A program made the position numbers and the translations under genes. Under the pieces are notes generated by a model. It had not been told where the DNA came from. It did no database searches and saw nothing but the letters and a program-made list of their open reading frames with translations. 64,000 nucleotides of DNA. Source: Fulvimarina manganoxydans (lineage in GTDB: Bacteria > Pseudomonadota > Alphaproteobacteria > Rhizobiales > Rhizobiaceae). Shown here in pieces: positions 58,315 to 64,000 of this stretch (position 1 is its first letter; the number at the start of each line of letters is the position of its first letter). Location: assembly GCF_900176465.1 (NCBI RefSeq), contig NZ_FWXR01000001.1, positions 310,001 through 374,000 on the forward strand, given 5' to 3'.

Positions 58315-59543
58315 TGGCGAACCGCTTCTACGCTCTCATCGCCCTTGTCGCGGTCGCCGCTCTGCTCCTTTGGAATTCGATCTTCATCGTCAATGAGAAG
58401 GAACAGGCGATCGTTCTGAGGTTCGGCGAAATCCAACGGGTCGAGCAGCAGCCTGGCCTTTATTTCAAACTGCCCTTCTCCTTTGCGGGGGCGGACAATG
58501 TGCAAATGCTGCCCGATCGGCTTCTGCGCTTCGATCTCGATGATATCCGCGTGCAGGTCTCGGGTGGCCGCTTCTATGTGGTCGACGCCTTCATGGTCTA
58601 TGAGATCGCCGATGCGGCGCGCTTCCGACAGCAGGTGTCGGGCTCGATCCCGCAGGCCGAGCAGCGGTTGCGCACGCGTCTGGATGCGGCTCTGCGTCGG
58701 GTCTATGGTCTGCGGGGCTTCGAAGCGGCGCTTTCCAACGAGCGCGGCGAGATGATGCGGCAGGTGCGCGACGAGATCCGTCCCGACGCCGCCTCGCTCG
58801 GCATTGAGATCGCCGATGTCCGCATTCGCCGCACCGACCTGACGGACGAAGTCTCCCAACAGACCTATGAGCGCATGCAGGCCGAGCGCCTAGCCGAGGC
58901 CGAGCGACTGCGGGCCCGTGGCCAGGTCGCGGCGCGCGAGATCCGCGCCGGTGCCGACCGCGAGGTGAGCGAGACGCTGGCATCCGCTCAGCGCGAATCG
59001 GAAATCGTGAAAGGTCAGGGCGATGCGGAGCGCAATCGTATCTTCGCCAATGCCTTTGGCGCCGATCCGGAGTTCTTCGACTTCTATCGGTCGATGAACG
59101 CCTATCGTCAGGCACTGGAAAACTCCGGTACGACCATGCTCCTGTCGCCGGATTCGGAGTTCTTCCGCTATTTCCGCTCCGACAATGCCGGCGGTCAAAG
59201 CGGAAGCCTGGCGCGGCCTGCGCCGTTGATCCAGCCCCAGGGCACGGGCGCTTCGTCGAGCGGCGCGTCGCAAGGCGAGAACCAGGCTTCGACGTCGGCA
59301 ACGCCAGAGAATGGCACCGAAGCATCGGCTGAAGCTCCGGTCTCGTCCGATACGGCCGCCGATGCCGGCAGTGTTCCCGGTGTGGCGCAGCCGGGCGTGG
59401 ACGAGGCACCGGCGACCCCTCAAGCGGGCGCCTCCACGGCTAGCGATGCGACCCCTGTGCCGGCGGCCGGAACCGAAGCGGGCGATGCAAGCGGCCAGAC
59501 GGCACCAGCATCGAACAACACCCCGGCGCTCGCCAGCCAGTGA
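58314..59543 (+). CDS. hflC: HflC, FtsH modulator subunit, with long C-terminal tail
   Basis: A 409-residue protein; other HflC proteins have about 290-340 residues. A membrane anchor (residues about 5-24) is followed by the band-7 domain (NEKEQAIVLRFGEIQRVEQQPGLYFKLPF), coiled coil (ERMQAERLAEAERLRARGQVAAREIRAGADREVSE), and SEFFRYF near residue 284. After about 297 comes a 110-residue Ala/Ser/Thr/Pro/Gly-rich tail with no homology to family members. It is predicted to be periplasmic. It overlaps hflK and the next small gene. Confidence 0.92.
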   Translation: MANRFYALIALVAVAALLLWNSIFIVNEKEQAIVLRFGEIQRVEQQPGLYFKLPFSFAGADNVQMLPDRLLRFDLDDIRVQVSGGRFYVVDAFMVYEIADAARFRQQVSGSIPQAEQRLRTRLDAALRRVYGLRGFEAALSNERGEMMRQVRDEIRPDAASLGIEIADVRIRRTDLTDEVSQQTYERMQAERLAEAERLRARGQVAAREIRAGADREVSETLASAQRESEIVKGQGDAERNRIFANAFGADPEFFDFYRSMNAYRQALENSGTTMLLSPDSEFFRYFRSDNAGGQSGSLARPAPLIQPQGTGASSSGASQGENQASTSATPENGTEASAEAPVSSDTAADAGSVPGVAQPGVDEAPATPQAGASTASDATPVPAAGTEAGDASGQTAPASNNTPALASQ

Positions 59544-59725
59544 CGGAGTTCATCACGGCCCTCGGTCTCGTTCTCGTGATCGAGGGCATTCTATATGCTG
59601 GTTTCCCTGGCTTGGCGAAGCGCATGGCGCGTCAGGCCACCGAGACCCCCGAGAGTTCCCTGCGCCAGGCCGGGCTTTTTGCCGCTATCGGCGGTCTCCT
59701 GCTGATCTGGCTCTTCAAGCGATAA
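59540..59725 (+). CDS. DUF2065 family membrane protein
   Basis: A 61-residue protein starting inside the hflC stop. MTEFITALGLVLVIEGILYAGFP is one helix and SSLRQAGLFAAIGGLLLIWLFKR a second, with a charged loop between. This matches DUF2065, very often found beside hflC, and it may be a partner of the HflKC-FtsH complex. No experimental role is known to me. Confidence 0.9.
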   Translation: MTEFITALGLVLVIEGILYAGFPGLAKRMARQATETPESSLRQAGLFAAIGGLLLIWLFKR

Positions 59726-59924
59726 CGAATGGATCGGGGCGCATCACGACGCGACCATGGCTTCACGCTTTGTCGAGAACCGGCTTTCATGCTTGAATTC
59801 GCCATGATCTTTCGGTGCCATCCGGCATGACGCGCAAAGCGGGGCTCGACATCGGGCTGGTGGCGACTTGTCCCGGCTTCCTCCGCTTTCGCGAAACAGA
59901 CCCTTTGACGAGACGGAAGTCCTC

Positions 59925-61748
59925 ATGACCGTTCGCCTGACGCGCCTTCTGGCCGCCGCCACTCTCACCCTTTCGACGGTCGGTGGCCCGTCGGCCTTCG
60001 CGCAAGGCGTAGCGCCGAGCGAGGCTTCGCCTTTGGGCGAATCGGAATCGGCCCCGCCGGCCGCGACGCCTAGTCCGTTGCCGCCCGCCCCGCCGGAGAT
60101 TGCCGAGCCTGAGGGGCCAAGCGCGCCGAGCAACGACAGTGCACCAATAGGCACGGTCGAAGGCGAGGGGGCAAACCCCGCCGAGACACCAGCACCGCCC
60201 GAGGGCGAGCCCGACCCGGCCCAGCAGGAGGCGGTCGTTCCAGCGCTGCCCGTGCCTCCGGCCAAGACCGATCCAGCCAATGACGGCCCGACCGTCGTCG
60301 CCGAGCCCCCGACATCCCCCTCGACGCCGGCCTTTCAGCCGCCGCCCTCCGTCGCTGATCTCGCCGAGGGTCTTCTCGACGCGGTCGTGAACATCTCGAC
60401 CGCTCAGCGGATCGAACAGGCCGGGCGCGGCATTCCGCCGCTCGAAGCGCCGGAAGGCTCGCCCCTGCAGGATTTCTTCGATGATCTTCTGAAGGGCGAC
60501 GATCAGAGCGGGCGACGGGTTCAGTCGCTCGGCTCAGGCTTCGTCATCGATCCGTCGGGCGTGATCGTGACGAACAATCACGTCATCCAAGACGCCGACG
60601 AGATCACGGTCAATTTCGCCGACGGCTCGCAGCTCGACGCCGAGCTCGTCGGCCGCGATCCGAAGACCGATCTCGCTGTCCTGAAGGTGGAGCCGGAAGA
60701 GCCGTTGAAGGCGGTGGCCTTCGGCGATTCGGACGGGGTTCGCATCGGCGACTGGGTGATGGCGATCGGCAATCCTTTCGGCCTCGGCGGCTCGGTCTCG
60801 GTCGGCATCGTCTCGGCGCGCGGGCGCAATATCAATGCCGGCCCCTATGACAACTTCATCCAAACCGATGCGGCGATCAATCGCGGCAATTCCGGCGGTC
60901 CGCTCTTCGACATGAATGGCGACGTGGTCGGCATCAATACGGCGATCATCTCGCCGACCGGTGGCTCGATCGGCATCGGCTTTTCGATCCCCTCCAATCT
61001 TGCGGTCAATGTCGTCGATCAGCTGCGCGAATTCGGCGAGACGCGGCGCGGCTGGCTCGGCATCCGTCTGTCGGCCGTGACCGACGACATCGCCTCCGGC
61101 CTTGGGATCGGCGAGACGCGCGGCGCGGTGGTCATGGGGATCATCCCTGGTGGCCCCTCCGACGACGGTTCGCTGAAGGTCGGCGACGTGATCGTCGGTT
61201 TCGACGGCAAACCGGTCGAATCGTCGCGCGATCTGCCGCGCATCGTCGCCGAAACGCCAGTCGGCAAGACGGTCGAGGTCGATATTCTGCGCAAGGCGAG
61301 CCGAGACGCGGATGCCGAGCCGACAAGTGTCGAGATCACGCTCGGCCGTCTCGAAGAGGGCGAGAAGCTGATGGCTGAGGCCGAAGGCGCGCCTTCGGGC
61401 GAGGAGACAGACAGCGCCGAAAGCGAGACGCCGGGGAGCGAAAGCGAGGATCGCGATGTCCTCGGCATGACGCTTGGCGCGATCGATGATGCGGCTCGCG
61501 AGACCTACGGCCTCGATGCCGATGCGAAAGGCGTGTTAGTGACGGCCGTCGAGGCCGGCTCTGGTGCGTCCCAAAAGGGCATCGAGCCCGGCATGACCAT
61601 TCGAGAGATCGCGCAGGAAGAGGTGTCGACGATCGACGAGGTCACCGAGAAGCTCGCCAGCCTTCGTGAAGAGGGGCGCCGCAATGCGCTGATGCTGGTC
61701 GCCGCGACCGACGGAGCGCTGCGCTTCATCGTCCTGCCGTTGGAATAG
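59925..61748 (+). CDS. degP: Do-type periplasmic serine endoprotease (DegP/DegQ)
   Basis: A 607-residue protein from ATG 59925, with signal peptide MTVRLTRLLAAATLTLSTVGGPSAFA. A Pro/Ala/Glu-rich stretch of about 115 residues (28-140) precedes the protease domain. The triad is His in NNHVIQDADEI (about 218), Asp in DPKTDLAVLKV (about 247) and Ser in RGNSGGPLFD (about 322). Two PDZ domains follow, with RRGWLGIRLSAVT near 370 and DRDVLGMTLGAI near 510. It degrades or refolds misfolded envelope proteins. It is the last gene of the hflK operon region and ends at a strong hairpin. Confidence 0.94.
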   Translation: MTVRLTRLLAAATLTLSTVGGPSAFAQGVAPSEASPLGESESAPPAATPSPLPPAPPEIAEPEGPSAPSNDSAPIGTVEGEGANPAETPAPPEGEPDPAQQEAVVPALPVPPAKTDPANDGPTVVAEPPTSPSTPAFQPPPSVADLAEGLLDAVVNISTAQRIEQAGRGIPPLEAPEGSPLQDFFDDLLKGDDQSGRRVQSLGSGFVIDPSGVIVTNNHVIQDADEITVNFADGSQLDAELVGRDPKTDLAVLKVEPEEPLKAVAFGDSDGVRIGDWVMAIGNPFGLGGSVSVGIVSARGRNINAGPYDNFIQTDAAINRGNSGGPLFDMNGDVVGINTAIISPTGGSIGIGFSIPSNLAVNVVDQLREFGETRRGWLGIRLSAVTDDIASGLGIGETRGAVVMGIIPGGPSDDGSLKVGDVIVGFDGKPVESSRDLPRIVAETPVGKTVEVDILRKASRDADAEPTSVEITLGRLEEGEKLMAEAEGAPSGEETDSAESETPGSESEDRDVLGMTLGAIDDAARETYGLDADAKGVLVTAVEAGSGASQKGIEPGMTIREIAQEEVSTIDEVTEKLASLREEGRRNALMLVAATDGALRFIVLPLE

Positions 61749-61809
61749 GGAAGCGTTGCCGGTTCGGGCGGTTCGATCCGCTTGGGCCGACGCGCGGCAA
61801 CGAATAAAT

Positions 61810-61833
61810 GCGGGCAGGTCTCGGACCGCCCGC
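61810..61833. terminator. Terminator between degP and lpxXL
   Basis: GCGGGC, a bulged A, GGTC pairs with GACC, GCCCGC (61810-61833) around TCG, then GTTTCTATTT. It lies between convergent genes, 4 nt before the lpxXL stop. A second pair CGTTGCCG (61755-61762) / CGGCAACG (61795-61802) precedes it. Confidence 0.75.
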
Positions 61834-61837
61834 GTTT

Positions 61838-62776
61838 CTATTTGGCGAGACGCTTTTTCTGGTTCCAACGATCGTGGAACCACATCCATTGTTCGGGATG
61901 CTCGCGCACCCAGCCCTCGACGATATCGTTGAGGGCCTGGCAGCTCGCCTCGATATCGATCTCGCCGGCTGCGTCGCGCGGCAGATCGAGGCGTGGGAAG
62001 AGTTCCAGCCGGTAGCGCCCGTCTGCGAGGCGGATCGAGCGCGCCGGATAGACTTGGGCGTCATATTGCCGGGCGAGTTTTGGTAGAAGCGGATTGGTCT
62101 TGCATTCGAGCCCGAAGAAGGTCGTCTTCACGCCGCCGCGCAGGAATTTCTGATCGGTCAGCATGCCGACCGAGCTGCCTTTCTTCAAAATGCCGGCGAG
62201 GTTCCAGACCGCTCCCGCTTTGGACGGCACGAGATGACCTCCGGCCGTGCGCCGTGCCGACAAGACCCGCTCGGCCACATAGCGGTTGTTGGGCTGTCGG
62301 AAAAGGGCAGTGAATTCGAGATCGAAGGCCGCCGCGCCAATGGGCAGAAGTTCGAAACAACCCAGATGCCCGGTGAAGAAGATGAACGGGCCTTTGCGCT
62401 CCCTGAGTTCGATGAAGGTGTCGATCCCCGAGACCTCGATCCGCCCTTCGCCGGGCTTGTCCGGATCAAAGTCGAACAGGTGGTCGAGATAGACGAATTC
62501 GGCGGCCATGCGCCCGATCTGACCCCAATTGTCGCGCGCGACACGGTCGATCCACTCGTCGCCCTTCTCGGGAAAGGCCCGCTTCAGATTGTGGAGGGCG
62601 AGCTTGTGCCGCGATGACAGGGGACCCAGCAGCCTCGCCGAGCGATCAGCAAGGCGCAGCCCGGTGTCAGGCGGTAAAAGGCGCACGATCGCCAGCGCGC
62701 CGAAGAGCAGCTTGGCGGTGACATAGTCGCCGGCGCGCTTTGCGCGCAGCAACGTCTTGGCGATACGAGGATTCAT
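61838..62776 (-). CDS. lpxXL: LpxXL-like very-long-chain acyltransferase of lipid A (HtrB/LpxL family)
   Basis: A 312-residue protein with an N-terminal helix (about residues 15-35) and the acyltransferase motif FFTGHLGCFELLPIGAAAF (His and Glu separated by four residues, about 133-138). FRQPNNRYV and SSVGMLTDQKF follow. It is the HtrB/LpxL type. Its position directly after an alcohol-dehydrogenase-like gene and a fabF gene matches the rhizobial acpXL-fabZ-fabF-fabF-adh-lpxXL cluster, whose LpxXL attaches a 27-hydroxyoctacosanoyl group to lipid A at the inner-membrane face. Gap to the upstream gene is 37 nt. Confidence 0.85.
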   Translation of the reverse strand: MNPRIAKTLLRAKRAGDYVTAKLLFGALAIVRLLPPDTGLRLADRSARLLGPLSSRHKLALHNLKRAFPEKGDEWIDRVARDNWGQIGRMAAEFVYLDHLFDFDPDKPGEGRIEVSGIDTFIELRERKGPFIFFTGHLGCFELLPIGAAAFDLEFTALFRQPNNRYVAERVLSARRTAGGHLVPSKAGAVWNLAGILKKGSSVGMLTDQKFLRGGVKTTFFGLECKTNPLLPKLARQYDAQVYPARSIRLADGRYRLELFPRLDLPRDAAGEIDIEASCQALNDIVEGWVREHPEQWMWFHDRWNQKKRLAK

Positions 62777-62813
62777 GGCGCTGTCTTTGGCAATCGGGGG
62801 CGCGCGCTGGCGC

Positions 62814-63848
62814 TCACGCCTCGGCGATCTTCAGGACGATCTTGCCGAAGACCTGACGGCTTTCCATCCGCTCCAGAGCGACCGAGATGTCGTCCATGCC
62901 GATCTCGGTGTCGATCACCGGCGAGACGATGCCGCGCGCCATCTTCTGCATGGCATTGGCCATATTCTCCATCCGGCAGCCGAAGGAGCCGAAGAATTTC
63001 AGCTGCTGCTGGAAGAGCATCATCAGATTGACCTCGGTCGACACACCGGATGTCGAGCCGCAGGTGACAAGCCGTCCGCCGCGTTTGAGGACGAGCATCG
63101 AGCCGGCGAAGGTGTCCTTGCCCACATGTTCGAAGACGACGTCGACGCCCTTCTTCTTGGTCAGTTTGCGAGTCACGCCCTCGAAGCGGTCGCTTCGGTA
63201 GTTGATGACGTGGTCTGCGCCGAGCGCCTTGGCGCGCTCGATCTTATCGTCCGAGCCAACGGTCGTGATCACGGTGCAGCCCATCTTCTTGGCGAGCTGG
63301 ATGGCGGCCGAGCCGATGCCGGAGCCGCCGGCATGGACGAGGATCGTCTCGCCGGGTTCGAGCTTGGCATTGTCGAACAGCATGTGCTCGACCGTGCCGA
63401 AGGTGACCGGGGCGAGCGCTGCGGCGACCGGCGAACAGCCGGGAGGCGCTGGCACGAGAAGCCGGGCAGGCAGGTTCACCTTCTCCTGGGCGAAGCCGTC
63501 GAGATGGAAGCCGTGGACGCCGGAGACATGCTCGCAGAGATTGTCGCGGCCTTCGCGGCAGGGCTTGCAGAGGCCGCAGGTGCGAGCCCCATAAATCGAG
63601 ACGAGTTGACCGGGAAGCACCGAAGAGACGCCGGGTCCGATCGCTTCGACGAAGCCGGAGGCCTCGGCGCCGACCACAAGCGGCATCTTGCGCTTGGCGA
63701 ATGCCATGCCGCGCCAGCCCCAGACGTCGATATGATTGAGCGCGACAGCCGCGATCCGCACCGTCACCTCGCCCGCCTCAGGGGCGTCCGGTTCCGGCAG
63801 ATCCACCTGTTTCAGCTCGCGGTCACCGACGAGTTGCAATGCGTGCAT
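62814..63848 (-). CDS. Zinc-binding (quinone reductase/alcohol dehydrogenase) protein of the VLCFA lipid A cluster
   Basis: A 344-residue MDR-family protein starting at ATG 63848; AGGAGA lies about 10 nt upstream. The catalytic-domain part is GEVTVRIAAVALNHIDVWGWRGM, the structural-zinc cysteines are in CGLCKPCREGRDNLCEH, and the Rossmann motif is HAGGSGIGSAAIQLAKKMG. C-terminal sequence is a typical MDR end. In the rhizobial VLCFA cluster this is the adh2XL position, probably needed for reduction in C28 acid synthesis. The exact reaction is inferred from context. Confidence 0.82.
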   Translation of the reverse strand: MHALQLVGDRELKQVDLPEPDAPEAGEVTVRIAAVALNHIDVWGWRGMAFAKRKMPLVVGAEASGFVEAIGPGVSSVLPGQLVSIYGARTCGLCKPCREGRDNLCEHVSGVHGFHLDGFAQEKVNLPARLLVPAPPGCSPVAAALAPVTFGTVEHMLFDNAKLEPGETILVHAGGSGIGSAAIQLAKKMGCTVITTVGSDDKIERAKALGADHVINYRSDRFEGVTRKLTKKKGVDVVFEHVGKDTFAGSMLVLKRGGRLVTCGSTSGVSTEVNLMMLFQQQLKFFGSFGCRMENMANAMQKMARGIVSPVIDTEIGMDDISVALERMESRQVFGKIVLKIAEA

Positions 63849-63885
63849 GAGGCCTTGGTCTCCTGTCTGTCTCGCTTGGTGCCTA

Positions 63886-64000
63886 TCAGGCCGCACGGCC
63901 AAAGACGAGGCAGGCATTCTGGCCGCCGAAGCCGAAGGAATTCGACAGGACCGCCGAAATCTCCGCCTTGCGGGCCGTGTTGGGCACGGTGTCGAGTTCG
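63886..64000 (-). CDS. Beta-ketoacyl-ACP synthase II (FabF type), C-terminal end only
   Basis: Only the last 37 codons are in the window. [29 protein letters not shown] is the conserved C-terminal KAS motif (SNSFGFGG); Gln stands where Thr is common. It is 37 nt upstream of the MDR gene on the same strand, fitting the fabF1XL position of the VLCFA lipid A cluster. The gene's start is beyond the right edge. Confidence 0.85.
   Translation of the reverse strand, partial: ELDTVPNTARKAEISAVLSNSFGFGGQNACLVFGRAA

Overview
This window is chromosomal DNA from an alphaproteobacterium, almost certainly of the order Hyphomicrobiales (Rhizobiales). Three things point there. The permuted two-piece tmRNA gene encodes the rhizobial-type tag ANDNYAEARLAA. 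The right edge holds the tail of the very-long-chain-fatty-acid lipid A cluster (fabF–adh–lpxXL). The block sspB–thyA–folA–hflK–hflC–DUF2065–degP also fits. DNA is GC-rich with uniform codon use. I saw no prophage, IS element, CRISPR array or tRNA.

Layout. (a) 1-7.7 kb: a catabolic and uptake cluster, with an N-formylglutamate amidohydrolase-like hydrolase (cut by the window edge), a complete TRAP transporter, a glutamine-synthetase-like ligase, an aldehyde dehydrogenase and an iron-type alcohol dehydrogenase. Together they suggest import and γ-glutamylation of an amine or amino alcohol, followed by oxidation and deglutamylation. (b) 7.8-16.7 kb: oligopeptidase B facing a full mrpABCDEFG cation/proton antiporter operon plus a DUF423 membrane protein. 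(c) 16.7-24 kb: an SDR, two NUDIX hydrolases, a PcaD-type hydrolase, a ParDE toxin-antitoxin pair, an enoyl-CoA hydratase/acyl-CoA dehydrogenase pair and a fumarylacetoacetase-fold protein with altered active-site motifs. (d) 24-29 kb: gcvTHP glycine cleavage operon. (e) 29-35 kb: a 24-residue membrane peptide, PBP1A, an SDR, an alpha/beta hydrolase and MipA/OmpV.

(f) 35-44 kb: pyruvate carboxylase, DUF2147, then dnaG and rpoD, with a perfect CtrA-type box upstream of rpoD. (g) 44-53 kb: a YbjN-like protein, an HlyU-like protein, a ClC channel with CBS domains, a Uma2 nuclease-fold protein, a D-lactate dehydrogenase/GlcD-type flavoprotein and a giant AsmA protein that appears to start at CTG. 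(h) 53-57 kb: RHH and DUF4169 small proteins, sspB, the permuted ssrA gene, thyA and folA. SspB is the ClpXP adaptor for ssrA-tagged proteins, so tag and adaptor lie side by side on one strand. (i) 57-62 kb: hflK, hflC, DUF2065 and a Do-type protease, an inner-membrane and periplasmic quality-control operon whose HflC and DegP carry unusually long low-complexity segments. (j) 62-64 kb: lpxXL, adh and fabF of the VLCFA lipid A pathway.

Most of the window is core genome. The parts most worth a second look are the left-hand catabolic cluster, the altered FAH-family protein, the ssrA-sspB arrangement, the CtrA box before rpoD, the CTG start of asmA, and several structured intergenic regions. All family assignments are from reading motifs by eye; no database search was run.
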